A stretch of DNA of 64,000 bases from Thermoplasma sp. (GCF_008709555.1 NZ_VYIJ01000004.1:1-64000), one strand, 5' to 3'; shown: positions 8,252 through 17,186, counted from the first letter of the stretch. Program-made: numbers and translations. The notes: generated by a model from the sequence alone, not told the origin.

Positions 8252-8893
8252 TTATTTTGTATGATCATCGTCATTTTTAACGCCGCCAAGAGATTTTAGC
8301 AGGTTTTCAAGATCTTTATCCGTTGTTGAAGACTCTGCCGCTTCCTGCACTGTCGGCTTCTCTTGAGATCTCTGGCCCTCACCCGAGAGCGAGGTAAGTA
8401 TCTTTTCCACACTTTCCGGATTGTATTCGCCCCTCTGGTTCACTGCAGTTGTTATCTGATCCAGCTGACTGCTCAGCCTCTCCTGTATCTGATCCGAAGC
8501 TGAGATTATTTTCTCCACATTCTGCTGCATCTGTATCACCTGTTTCTCTGTGAGCTGGCTCTTAAGCAGATCCTCAGATCCTTCCTTTAGGGAGGCCCAT
8601 ACCTTCTTGGTGGTGTCCGCAAACTGAAGATTGAGATCTATGTTCTCAAGGAATAGCTTATAATCCTTGAGGCCCCTTATGGCACTGTCAAGGGATACTA
8701 TGTTCGATGCAAAGACCCTGGCCTTCTCTATATTGCCGTCCTTCAATGATATCTTCGCGTTCTGGATGTTCATCTCTCTGTTTTTCTCGTATTGCCTGAT
8801 TGCCCTGTCTATATCGGATTTCCACTTGCTTATCCTGGAACGCCTTTCAAGCATCTTCTCTTCTTCGCTTTTTCCAAATTTGAATAACACCAT
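8252..8893 (-). CDS. ESCRT-III/Snf7-like (CdvB-like) coiled-coil protein
   Basis: The start MVLFKFGKSEEEKML followed by long charged helices (SKWKSDIDRAIRQYEKNREMNIQNAKISLKDGNIEKARVFASNIV) has the layout of CHMP/Vps2 proteins: short hydrophobic-basic N-terminus, then helices 1 and 2, and a weakly conserved acidic tail. The C-terminus DKDLENLLKSLG keeps the spacing of a MIM1 motif (DxxLxxRLxxL), with Leu in place of Arg. ESCRT-III proteins polymerise on membranes and are recycled by Vps4 through its MIT domain. The ATG at 8893 is chosen because GGAGAT sits 4 bases upstream; the track start at 8908 is a TTG. The family call comes from pattern, not a search. Confidence 0.65.
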   Translation of the reverse strand: MVLFKFGKSEEEKMLERRSRISKWKSDIDRAIRQYEKNREMNIQNAKISLKDGNIEKARVFASNIVSLDSAIRGLKDYKLFLENIDLNLQFADTTKKVWASLKEGSEDLLKSQLTEKQVIQMQQNVEKIISASDQIQERLSSQLDQITTAVNQRGEYNPESVEKILTSLSGEGQRSQEKPTVQEAAESSTTDKDLENLLKSLGGVKNDDDHTK

Positions 8894-9040
8894 AATTATC
8901 TCCTTCAATCCCTCTGTTTTTCTTCCCTGTTAAAATATTAATTTAATGTGAGATATAAACTTTTATACGTAACCACCTCAAGTTGTTCGAATAATGCGGA
9001 CAGATGACCTTGGATGCACCAGTCTCTCATTTTCTCTGAA

Positions 9041-10006
9041 CTATATGCTGTTTGCGTAGATATCCTTTACAGCGACAAGATCCCTGAGAGCCCGTTCAGG
9101 ATCGAATGGTACCGGTGTGTTATCAACGATGCTCCTCAGGAAACCGGATACCTCATCCAGGAATATATCGTGGTAACCAAGATCCATGGGGTCTCCATTC
9201 AAAATAGGATCACCGTAGGCTCGTTTTCCCTTTGGGGCCTCAAAATTCTTTGGCTTGCTTCTGAGATCCTCTATGATGCTACCGTCGGTTCCCACTATCT
9301 CGAACGAGGGAAGGTCTGGAGGATTTGGGTATCCCCATGAGTAGAAGAAAAGGCCGTTTGATCCGTTACTGAACTTGAAGATCGCCTCGACCGTATCAGG
9401 CTCCTCGATGGATGCAACGGACCTGTAGAAGTTTGACCTCACTGAGCTATAGGCCCCACCGAGGTTCAACAGAGTATCTATGAAGTGTATGCCACCATCT
9501 ATTAGGGGACCACCGCCCATAACAGATGCCTGGGATCTCCAGCCGTGCCAGTTGTATTTCCTCTGATCTCTGATAATGACTGTATGCATGGTCCCTATTT
9601 TCCCAGATTCGATTATGTCCTTTGCCTTCCATACACTGGGATCAAAATAATACTGATCGGCTACCATGAACTTACGCCCATGCTCAGTGGCTGATCTTAT
9701 CATCTCCCTGGCATCTGCGATCTCAGTTGCTATTGGTTTCTCAACCAGAACGTGTTTACCGAGCGAAAGTGACTTCACGGTCACATCCCTGTGCATGTTG
9801 TGAGGCAATACCAGATCGAATATTTCCGCATCGGATCTGAACGCTTCCTCAAGGCTTCCGTTCACCTTCACTATGTCATATTTCGCTCTGAGATCGCTTA
9901 CAACATCGGCTTTTCTCTCGGTTATCTCGATATCTACGTCAAGCTTTGACCATGCCTCAATATGACGTTTTCCGAACCCATTGAGACCTATTATATTGAC
10001 CTTCAT
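9041..10006 (-). CDS. Gfo/Idh/MocA family NAD(P)-dependent oxidoreductase
   Basis: The N-terminal Rossmann domain (VNIIGLNGFGKRHIEAW) is followed by the family motif LVEKPIATEI at about residue 88-97 and a C-terminal beta-sheet domain with GGPLIDGGIHFIDTLL. The N-terminal glycine pattern is slightly divergent. Members oxidise or reduce sugars, inositols and related hydroxyl compounds. The substrate cannot be read from the sequence. It is a single gene preceded by an AT-rich spacer. The plus-strand ORF at 9014 is a shadow. Confidence 0.8.
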   Translation of the reverse strand: MKVNIIGLNGFGKRHIEAWSKLDVDIEITERKADVVSDLRAKYDIVKVNGSLEEAFRSDAEIFDLVLPHNMHRDVTVKSLSLGKHVLVEKPIATEIADAREMIRSATEHGRKFMVADQYYFDPSVWKAKDIIESGKIGTMHTVIIRDQRKYNWHGWRSQASVMGGGPLIDGGIHFIDTLLNLGGAYSSVRSNFYRSVASIEEPDTVEAIFKFSNGSNGLFFYSWGYPNPPDLPSFEIVGTDGSIIEDLRSKPKNFEAPKGKRAYGDPILNGDPMDLGYHDIFLDEVSGFLRSIVDNTPVPFDPERALRDLVAVKDIYANSI

Positions 10007-10273
10007 GACTTATCATATCAATAAAGAGTTCATCAATAATTAAATTTGGCATGCAAACAGGAGAACATCAGAGGATGCAGTGTTCTCACCATATAGTTTA
10101 GATATTTTGCCATTTCTCATCTGTCATCGCATATGCGATTTTCATATTCGGATTTAGAAATATTTTTTAATTGTTTTCCCATAATGCATAACATAAGAGA
10201 TGATGCATAAAGTAATGACTCCATCATATCTTATATTTAGATGTTTAAATAAATATAGAATACAGGAGTGATG

Positions 10274-10567
10274 ATGGATTTGAATATAAGACGAGTGGTG
10301 CTTGATGTGGACAAGGGCCTCAACAGGCCGACACTGGTTGAACTTGCTGCTGCAATAGAGAGGGTCCAGGGGGTAGAGGCCGTGAACATCATAGTCACAG
10401 AGATGGATATGGAGACCATGGGCACGAACATCACAGTGGAGGGTACAAACATAAATTATGATGAACTTATAGAGACAATTGAAAATACTGGGTCTGCGAT
10501 CCATTCTGTTGATGAAATAGCCGTAGGAAAGAGACTCATCGAGAACGTGAGGAGAAACCAGAATTGA
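10274..10567 (+). CDS. DUF211 family protein
   Basis: This protein of about 97 residues (LNIRRVVLDVDKGLNRPTLVELAAAIERVQGVEAVNIIVTEMDMETMG) matches DUF211, a small ferredoxin-like-fold family of unknown role in euryarchaea. Three tandem start codons (GTG-ATG-ATG) occur; GGAG at 10265-10268 best fits the ATG at 10274. Its stop TGA overlaps the TTG start of the next gene, a VIT-like membrane protein, so the two are coupled. Confidence 0.8.
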   Translation: MDLNIRRVVLDVDKGLNRPTLVELAAAIERVQGVEAVNIIVTEMDMETMGTNITVEGTNINYDELIETIENTGSAIHSVDEIAVGKRLIENVRRNQN

Positions 10568-11088
10568 GGGGCCGTATACTCTTCTCGGTTACTCTTGGGC
10601 TTTCCGATGGAATAATAACCTCGCTAATGATAGCTGCGGCAGCGCTTTCGTCGTCTGCCTCGCTTGGAGTGACCGAAGCACTGAGGATAGGAGCAGGATC
10701 GGCTATAGTTGGTGGTTTCAGCTTCTTCATCGCAGAATATGCTAGGTTGCGCGGAGAGGTATTCAGGATGTCCAGACAGCTTGCAATGGATTCCCCTCGA
10801 AAGCTCATGAGAAGCAGAATTGGCATAGAGATCACGGAGGAGGCCCTGGAAGGCACTGCAATAGCTGGAGCGTCAGGATTCCTTGGTTCCATGATACCAC
10901 TTGCGACCGATGCGTTGTTGCCAAATTATCATATTCTTCCATTTGCAGCTGCGGTAATCGCACTGGCCTTTCTCGGCGTGGGTCTTGCCAGATCAATATC
11001 CGGCCACTATGCTGTATGGGCTGTTGGTATGTCTGCGGTTGGTGTTATAATGTCATATGTGGGGGTATTCCTCCACATAGTTTCATGA
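10564..11088 (+). CDS. VIT1/CCC1-like membrane protein (putative Fe/Mn transporter)
   Basis: The 174-residue protein has about five hydrophobic segments. The first, TLGLSDGIITSLMIAAAAL, resembles the signature GANDGL(V/I)T helix of VIT/CCC1 transporters, and GGFSFFIAEYARLRGEVFR matches their second helix and following charged loop. The family moves Fe2+ or Mn2+. The start is a TTG in a TTGA overlap with the DUF211 gene, which implies translational coupling. Ion specificity is inferred only from family. Confidence 0.7.
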   Translation: MRGRILFSVTLGLSDGIITSLMIAAAALSSSASLGVTEALRIGAGSAIVGGFSFFIAEYARLRGEVFRMSRQLAMDSPRKLMRSRIGIEITEEALEGTAIAGASGFLGSMIPLATDALLPNYHILPFAAAVIALAFLGVGLARSISGHYAVWAVGMSAVGVIMSYVGVFLHIVS

Positions 11089-11140
11089 TTTCTCGAGTTT
11101 TAAGTAAGGATCAAATTCATCTGCCTAGATGGAAAGTTCA

Positions 11141-11148
11141 TTTATAAT
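11141..11148 (+). promoter_or_regulatory. TATA box of the antiporter gene
   Basis: TTTATAAT lies about 21 bases before the GTG at 11165, consistent with a leaderless or very short-leader transcript. Confidence 0.5.
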
Positions 11149-11164
11149 TGGGCTATATGTGTGA

Positions 11165-11896
11165 GTGATCACGGACATCCTGACGCAGATACTCGTACTG
11201 TTATCCGTATCGATGCTTCTTGGTGTTCTGCTTGACAGATTCAGGATACCAGGGGTGGTTGCCTACATCGTCTCCGGAATCATCGTTGGCGTGGGAGTAC
11301 TCAGGATAATATTACCATCACAGCCCATTTCAGACATAGAGAGCATATCCCTGTTCTTCATAATACTATCAATAGGAGTGGAGGCAAACACTGAATACAT
11401 CTACGGTAACCTCAGGAGATCGATACTCTTCACCATATCTGGTTTTGTTCTTCCAATGGTTCTTGGCCTTGCCATACTGAATTTAATCAGTCCGTTCGGT
11501 TTCATCGCATCCTTCTTTGTTTCTTTATCTGTGAGCGTACCTTCCATTTCCATAATAGCAGTTCTCCTCATGAAATATGATCTGCTGAAGGTCAATGGAG
11601 GCCGCCTCATTCTCTCCTCGGTCGTTCTTACGGACATAGTTGCCTTCATCATGCTCTCCGCCACCACCGAGAATATCTACAGGGTCCTCGAATCGCTGGG
11701 ATTTGTGATACTTTTCTTCATCTTGATAGCGGTATTCGACGTTCTGATCAGGCGCAGGACATTGGGAATAATGGCCTGGATAGAGAAGCGGGAAGAAAGC
11801 GCAAATATTGCGTATCTCCTATTCTCAATCGTCATAATAGCAGGCCTGCTGGTATCTATAATATTTGAAGCAATAGGCATAACCTACGTCCTTTGA
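11165..11896 (+). CDS. Cation/proton antiporter (CPA2/KefB-like), N-terminal part ending at an in-frame TGA
   Basis: Residues 1-243 are a run of hydrophobic helices typical of the Na+/H+ or K+/H+ exchanger domain (LLGVLLDRFRIPGVVAYIVSGIIVG; FFIILSIGVEANTEYI). The frame ends GITYVL-TGA at 11894-11896. Directly after the stop, the same frame continues SFFAGILIHEASVGEKYHRML, which is what CPA2 proteins show after the glycine that the TGA replaces (one-base change from GGA). The gene is therefore a single antiporter split by one nonsense codon. It may be a pseudogene, be read through, or reflect a sequence error. Confidence 0.85.
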   Translation: MITDILTQILVLLSVSMLLGVLLDRFRIPGVVAYIVSGIIVGVGVLRIILPSQPISDIESISLFFIILSIGVEANTEYIYGNLRRSILFTISGFVLPMVLGLAILNLISPFGFIASFFVSLSVSVPSISIIAVLLMKYDLLKVNGGRLILSSVVLTDIVAFIMLSATTENIYRVLESLGFVILFFILIAVFDVLIRRRTLGIMAWIEKREESANIAYLLFSIVIIAGLLVSIIFEAIGITYVL

Positions 11897-12349
11897 TCCT
11901 TCTTTGCAGGGATATTAATTCATGAGGCTTCGGTAGGTGAAAAATATCACCGGATGCTTCTGAACACACTCAAGAGAATAAATGACTCCTTCTTCATACC
12001 TCTCTTCTTTTCCATATCCGGGGCCAGCGTCGTATTCCCAAAAGCCGGGATATTTTTGATATTTCTGCCGGCACTTATCGTTATCATAGCATCCGGTACA
12101 CTCCTAAATTATATATTATCAAAGAAATTCATAAGGAGCATAACACCACTGACAACCATGTCCGTCCTGGGTGGAAGGGGAGCTGTTGGCGTAATAATAG
12201 CTGCGATAGCATATGACACCAACATAATAACAGCAACAGAGTATTCCCTTGCAATACTCGGAACTGTACTGATCTCACTGATAATAACGCCACTTATATC
12301 GCTCGCTGGGGCTGGAAAGAAGGACATGAATAGTCCGGTAAATACGTGA
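11897..12349 (+). pseudogene. Antiporter C-terminal part, in frame after the TGA
   Basis: This segment is in the same reading frame as 11165-11896 and completes the exchanger domain: SFFAGILIHEASVGEKYHR, FIPLFFSISGASVVFP, and GGRGAVGVIIAAIAYD. The full frame 11165-12349 is 395 codons including the two stops, without any frameshift. The track starts an ORF at the internal ATG 11954, which could serve as a restart. On its own it would lack half of the transport core. Lack of other damage argues that the interruption is recent or tolerated. Confidence 0.75.
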
Positions 12350-12481
12350 AATACGTTATGATACCTGTTGGATCAGCAGAATGTCGGCACTTCATAAGAT
12401 TATGAAATAAAAAATTAAATCTAGAAATATTTTATACTTTATAATCGGAAAAGTTAATTAAATAATATATCCTATTGACCT

Positions 12482-13132
12482 ATGGCAGATGAAATGGAAC
12501 TTGGAGGTTATCCCACAGAGACAAGGATACTTATTGCATTGAAGAGATCGGATGGGATGACGCTTCAGCAGATTGCAGACCAGATAGGAGTATCTAAGAT
12601 GGCGGTACTTAAACACATTCAGGCCCTTGAAAACAGGCATCTCATTGAAAGAAGAATAACAAAGGGCGATATGGGTAGACCGTTTTACAGATTCTATCTG
12701 TTGAGAGGATCCTCTGAGGCATTCGGTTCTTCCAGCGGCGGGGTTCTGGCAGATCTGATCGAATTCCTTGTTGCCACAGGAAACAGGGATCTTATCCTTA
12801 AATTCCTCAATAAGCGATACACTGAGATTGCAGAAACTTACAGGATAGCCATTGGCAGCGCAAGGGATGATGAGAGGGTAGAGAGGCTCGTTAAGCTACG
12901 GTATGAGGAGAACTACGTCCCAGAGATCAAGAAGGTGGGAAATGGCAAGTACGAGTTGCTAGAGTACAACTGCCCAATCTTTACCATATCAAGGAGATTT
13001 GGTGAGGCATGTGCACTGGAATGTCACCTTTTTGAATCCGTTTTGGGAATGAACGTTACGTCTTCACATACGCAGGTAAATGGTCATGGCACGTGCAGGT
13101 TCCTTATAGAAAAAAAGGAAGCAGATCTTTGA
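12482..13132 (+). CDS. SufR-like transcriptional regulator with C-terminal cysteine cluster
   Basis: Residues about 10-65 are a winged helix (TETRILIALKRSDGMTLQQIADQIGVSKMAVLKHIQALENRHLI). The C-terminus carries four cysteines in the pattern NCPIFTISRRFGEACALECHLFE...GTCRFLI, which matches the Fe-S-binding region of SufR-type sensors. In bacteria SufR controls Fe-S cluster assembly. Here no suf genes are adjacent, so the target is unknown. A TTAATTAAATA element about 24 bases before the ATG indicates leaderless transcription. It is followed by an MFS gene 122 bases away. Confidence 0.75.
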   Translation: MADEMELGGYPTETRILIALKRSDGMTLQQIADQIGVSKMAVLKHIQALENRHLIERRITKGDMGRPFYRFYLLRGSSEAFGSSSGGVLADLIEFLVATGNRDLILKFLNKRYTEIAETYRIAIGSARDDERVERLVKLRYEENYVPEIKKVGNGKYELLEYNCPIFTISRRFGEACALECHLFESVLGMNVTSSHTQVNGHGTCRFLIEKKEADL

Positions 13133-13254
13133 ATTTTGCACCACCATAAGCCAGAAATGCTGACATTCTCTATCAATTCGATTTTCTTCGATTGTTGTTC
13201 ATTTATAAATTTTATAAACTGTTTAATTTATTAATTCAGCTGAAATGAAACGGC

Positions 13255-14499
13255 GTGAATCCCAATAATAAAACGATTGGCCTTTTCAATATGACCAAGG
13301 TGATGTTCCTCTCATCCAGCCTCCCCATCGAGATATATATAATGTTTCTGCTCAGCTCGACCCATACAGGGAGGATTATCTTCGGTGCCATCATGCTGGT
13401 CTCTCTTACGGTCATAACTGGACTTCAAGCGCCCATAGGGAAGATAATAGATTCGATGAAAAGAAAGACCATCGTTCAGATCATACAGGGATCGTCGTCA
13501 ATAGCAGAGGTTCTCATCTTCATAGTATGGAATTTTTGGCAGGTAAGTCCAATACTCATCCTATCAGCTCTTATGATCTATCTTGATGTAAGCGAAACAT
13601 TCTACTTTGATGCAATGCGGGCGCTTCTACAGACCATATCCGAATCAGGATTGTACGTCAGATCCAATGGCCTCTCAGAGATCTCCGGCCAGCTCCCATC
13701 CATCATCGGACCGATTATGGCCATTCCGCTCCTGCATTTTCTTGGACCGCGAACGGCACTCGTTGTTGCAGCCCTCCTTGCATCGGTTTCGCTTATACCC
13801 CTATGGTATCTGCGGGACGATTACAGACCGACCAAGAACACCAGACATGGTGTAGATGGAATGACTGGAACAATATCTGTCATCAGAAGATTCCCGAAAC
13901 AGATCGCACTGATATACCTTCTCAATTTTCCTTTCATAATGGTCACCGTTGGTAATCTGGTGAAGCCCGTATTCATAGTGAACGTCATCCACGGCGGTGT
14001 TGCGGATATTTCATTGTCAGAAATTGATTATGCAGCGTTTGCCGCCATAACTGGCCTCTTTATGGCCATATTCCCAAGCAGGAGGGAGATGACAAACACC
14101 TTCATCTTCTTCCTGATCTATCTGGCTGGACTGATTTTAATGCCGTTCTCTTCAAGTTTTGTAGCCTTCCTGTTATTTCAGAGTCTGCATGGAATTGGAA
14201 ACCCGGGAACGCGCATAAACAGAAATTCTCTGGTTATGAAGTATGTGCCAAGAGATCTTCAGGGCAGATTTTCCTCAGGCGTTTCTCTTTTCTCCACCAT
14301 AACCAGAATGACGATACTCGCCGTGTTCACCGTTGAGATCGACCGGGTGAGCTCCATTGATCTATTTCTGGCAATGAGCGCCATAACGGTCTTGGCGATG
14401 GCTATTGCCCTTGTTCTGAAGGGTGGCACCAACCTATGGTCTATCGCGGAAACGTACGACGAAGCGTCTGGAAAACCAAGGACGGATTCAGGATCCTGA
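13255..14499 (+). CDS. MFS transporter
   Basis: The 414-residue protein has about 12 hydrophobic segments split by a central loop (RDDYRPTKNTRHGVDG) as in major facilitator superfamily carriers. The loop after helix 2 (GKIIDSMKRKTIV) resembles the MFS motif A. The start is GTG at 13255. It follows the SufR-like regulator and converges with another MFS gene, overlapping 12 bases at the 3' ends. Substrate is not predictable; the profile fits drug or metabolite export. Confidence 0.75.
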   Translation: MNPNNKTIGLFNMTKVMFLSSSLPIEIYIMFLLSSTHTGRIIFGAIMLVSLTVITGLQAPIGKIIDSMKRKTIVQIIQGSSSIAEVLIFIVWNFWQVSPILILSALMIYLDVSETFYFDAMRALLQTISESGLYVRSNGLSEISGQLPSIIGPIMAIPLLHFLGPRTALVVAALLASVSLIPLWYLRDDYRPTKNTRHGVDGMTGTISVIRRFPKQIALIYLLNFPFIMVTVGNLVKPVFIVNVIHGGVADISLSEIDYAAFAAITGLFMAIFPSRREMTNTFIFFLIYLAGLILMPFSSSFVAFLLFQSLHGIGNPGTRINRNSLVMKYVPRDLQGRFSSGVSLFSTITRMTILAVFTVEIDRVSSIDLFLAMSAITVLAMAIALVLKGGTNLWSIAETYDEASGKPRTDSGS

Positions 14500-15645
14500 C
14501 CGGTTCCCGAAGGAACTTCTGAAGAGGAAATAGTACAGCAGTGGGTCAGCAGCCGTTATTATTCCGCCTATGAGCGGTGGATAGATCGTGCTGATGGAAA
14601 GCAGGTCTCCGGCCACAGGTGGAGATGCTGCAGAAAAACCCGTTCTGGTCATAGAGGTAACTCCCGAGGCTGTGGCCCTTTCCGTGCTATCCACGATACC
14701 CATAGAAAAGGACTGTCGAACCGGCACCGCTCCCATCTGAAGGCCCTGCCTGGCAATATAGACTGCAGCGGCAAGAGGGGGGACTGTTACGAAAGCCAGA
14801 ACTATGAGCAGGATCGAAGATGCCGATCTTGTCCACACTATTGCGCTGAGCTCTGACTCAGGTTTTATGATCCTTGGTATCAGCAACATAGGCAGAAGAA
14901 CAAAGATATTTGAGATGCCAAAGATCAACCCTATCTCACCGGATGATATACCATAACGAAGGTGGAACCAAAGAGAGAAGATGGGTGATATAAATCCAGC
15001 ACCTATCCCATTGGGTATAGTTGGTACCGAGAGCTTTATCATCCGCTTCCATGATATCGTGGGAAGCAATCTGCTGCTCTTGACACCGTTGTCCTTGAGG
15101 AATACAGTTATCAGCATGCCTATGATGCCCATGAAGCCGGCTACATAAAAGAGACTAAAGACGTTTCCATCCAACCTCTCAACAACATCGATGAGGAATG
15201 AGCCAGCGCTAGAGGATATCAGGCCAATAGCGGAAGCTGTTGAAAGTACTCTTGAGAACCTGCTTCTATCCGTGAACTCAGTTATCAATGCAGTCTGAAC
15301 AGCTCCAAAAGGCCCTCCGGATCCTATCGGCCCACCACCGGAACCTGTGAAGCTGCCAAGACCACTCAGAAGTATAAGGATAGAAACGTCCTTTGAACTG
15401 AGGAATACGAAAGATGAGACTGCAAAGATAAGATAAAGGAAAACAAGCACCATCTTTCTTCCGTAGTGATCCGCAAGCATTGCCATGAGAAAGGTGAGTG
15501 AAGAGCTCAGGACTATTGCTGAACCAAGTATTATGCCCACCGTAAGAAAAGAGTATCCGATATGATGAAGGTACAGGCTGACAAGAACGTTGAGAAAACC
15601 GTAACTGAAGCTCAGGAGCGCCCTGGCAGAAACAATATTAGCCAA
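14488..15645 (-). CDS. MFS transporter
   Basis: A second, unrelated-looking major facilitator protein of 385 residues. The loop after helix 2 reads MLADHYGRKMVLV, a clear MFS motif A (GxLaDrxGrkxxl). A glycine-rich stretch GSFTGSGGGPIGSGGPFGAV sits in helix 4-5. The TTG at 15645 is the track start. It lies 60 bases downstream of the tRNA-Arg gene on the same strand and may share its upstream region. It converges with the MFS gene at 13255. Confidence 0.75.
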   Translation of the reverse strand: MANIVSARALLSFSYGFLNVLVSLYLHHIGYSFLTVGIILGSAIVLSSSLTFLMAMLADHYGRKMVLVFLYLIFAVSSFVFLSSKDVSILILLSGLGSFTGSGGGPIGSGGPFGAVQTALITEFTDRSRFSRVLSTASAIGLISSSAGSFLIDVVERLDGNVFSLFYVAGFMGIIGMLITVFLKDNGVKSSRLLPTISWKRMIKLSVPTIPNGIGAGFISPIFSLWFHLRYGISSGEIGLIFGISNIFVLLPMLLIPRIIKPESELSAIVWTRSASSILLIVLAFVTVPPLAAAVYIARQGLQMGAVPVRQSFSMGIVDSTERATASGVTSMTRTGFSAASPPVAGDLLSISTIYPPLIGGIITAADPLLYYFLFRSSFGNRSGS

Positions 15646-15705
15646 ACTGAAAACGGATCCTGAAGTCCTTTCTATGGTTCCCGCCCCCTGATCCTATAAT
15701 CTTTA

Positions 15706-15779
15706 TGCCCGGGCCGGGATTTGAACCCGGATCTGAGGCTCCGCAGGCCTCCAGGATATCCAAATTACCCCACTCGGGC
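15706..15779 (-). tRNA. tRNA-Arg (anticodon GCG)
   Basis: On the minus strand the 74 bases fold as a cloverleaf: acceptor strands GCCCGAG and CCCGGGC, D arm with GG in the loop, anticodon stem GAGGC/GCCTC with loop CTGCGGA (anticodon GCG, reading CGC), four-base variable loop, and T arm CCGGG-TTCAAAT-CCCGG. The discriminator is A and no CCA is encoded. No intron is seen. One acceptor pair (A6-C67) is a mismatch. A TATA box (complement of TTTACATATTTATA at about 15794-15807) lies upstream. Confidence 0.93.
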
Positions 15780-15971
15780 ATTCACGGTATTCATTTTACA
15801 TATTTATAGTGACGTCAGGGTTTCCACTAAACCCAGGTTCAGGTTATAGAAAGCGTTATGAAGAAAATTTCTTGGTGAGTAAATGATTAACGTTGATCCA
15901 ACGGTGAACCAGATCTCCGATCCGTGCTTTCCTGCAGCACATATCTAGAATTCATTGAAGGTACTTACTAA

Positions 15972-16006
15972 TAAAAAGGATATAAAAAGAACGGTCGTGA
16001 TCGTTC
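15972..16006 (-). terminator. Probable terminator after the AKB-ligase gene
   Basis: On the minus strand a small hairpin (GAACG-loop-CGTTC) begins in the stop codon of the gene at 16005 and is followed by T-rich sequence (TTTTTATATCC). The stem is only 5 bp, so this is a moderate call. Confidence 0.4.
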
Positions 16007-17186
16007 AGATTATATGAAGTTTTTTTCCGAGATCTGAAAATGCGTCCACAGCGATCTTTATATCAGCGTCTGTGTGAACTGCAGACGGCATGAGCCTGAT
16101 CCTGGCCGTACCCTTTGGTACCGTAGGATAAACGATTGGCGAGGCAAATACGTCCTTCTCGTCGTACAGTCTCTTGCTCAGATCTACGGTCTTTTTCTCG
16201 TCCCCTATTATGACCGGCGTTATCGGCGTCTTGCTGTGGCCTGTGTTGTATCCTATATCAGATAATGATTTTTTCAGTATGTCGGAATTGTGCCACAGCT
16301 TCTTTATCAGCGAATCGTCCTTCTCAAGGATCTCTATGGCCTTGAGGACTGCAGCGGCATCACCTGGGTTAAGAGCGCTGCTGAAAAGGAACGGCCTGGC
16401 CTTCTGCTTCAGAAGATCTATGAGATCCGCTGACCCAGCAACAAATCCACCCATGGATCCAAGAGCCTTAGAAAATGTGCCCATCTCTATGTCTACTCGA
16501 TCCTCGAGATGGAAATAGTTGACTATTCCCCTACCATGATCGCCAAGAACGCCTTCTCCATGCGCATCGTCCACGTAGACCATCACGTCGTTCTTTTCGG
16601 CGACCTCCGTTATCTCAGGCAGAGGCGCGATATCTCCATCCATGCTGAAAACTCCGTCTGTTATCACCACGGCCTTCTTGAAAGCTGACCTGTTCTCTCT
16701 GATCTGTTTTTCAAGGTCCTCAACGGAGAGATGCTTGTACACGATCCTCTTCGCTGAACTCAGCCTTGTCCCATCTATTATGCTGGCATGGTTGAGCTCT
16801 TCAGAGAATATGACGTCATCCTTTCCAACGAGCGCCGGTATCGTTCCCACATTTGCCAGAAGCCCTCCCTGATATACCAGAGCAGATTCCATGTGCTTGA
16901 ATCTGGCTATCTTTTCCTCCAGCTTTGCATGAATCTCGTCTGTACCTGCTATGGATCTGACAGCACCAGCACCGACTCCGTACTGCTCTATAGCCTCTAT
17001 GGCTGCCTTCTTTGTCTCAGGATGATTGGCGAACCCTAGATAGTTGTTGGAGCACATGTTCAGGACTTTCTTACCACCGATAGTCACCCATGATCCCTGA
17101 GCGCTCTCTATCGTCCTTATCGGTACGTATCTACCCTCAGCCTTGAGGGCTGAAAGCTCCTCCTCCACCCAGCTCAATTTCTGCAT
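16005..17186 (-). CDS. kbl: Glycine C-acetyltransferase (2-amino-3-ketobutyrate CoA ligase) or related alpha-oxoamine synthase
   Basis: This 393-residue PLP enzyme of the alpha-oxoamine synthase family shows NMCSNNYLGFANHPE near residue 44, the conserved GVGAGAVRSIAGT, VYVDDAHGEG with the PLP-contacting Asp and His, and the PLP-lysine segment GTFSKALGSMGG. The N-terminal layout without extension fits Kbl, which forms 2-amino-3-ketobutyrate from glycine and acetyl-CoA or cleaves it in threonine breakdown. BioF is the alternative; no biotin genes lie nearby. A TATA box about 25 bases before the ATG and a 3' hairpin indicate a single-gene unit. Confidence 0.8.
   Translation of the reverse strand: MQKLSWVEEELSALKAEGRYVPIRTIESAQGSWVTIGGKKVLNMCSNNYLGFANHPETKKAAIEAIEQYGVGAGAVRSIAGTDEIHAKLEEKIARFKHMESALVYQGGLLANVGTIPALVGKDDVIFSEELNHASIIDGTRLSSAKRIVYKHLSVEDLEKQIRENRSAFKKAVVITDGVFSMDGDIAPLPEITEVAEKNDVMVYVDDAHGEGVLGDHGRGIVNYFHLEDRVDIEMGTFSKALGSMGGFVAGSADLIDLLKQKARPFLFSSALNPGDAAAVLKAIEILEKDDSLIKKLWHNSDILKKSLSDIGYNTGHSKTPITPVIIGDEKKTVDLSKRLYDEKDVFASPIVYPTVPKGTARIRLMPSAVHTDADIKIAVDAFSDLGKKLHII

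Noticed and set aside
11894-11896. TGA in the antiporter as a selenocysteine codon.
   Set aside because: The position is Gly in the family, and no SECIS-like element was noticed.
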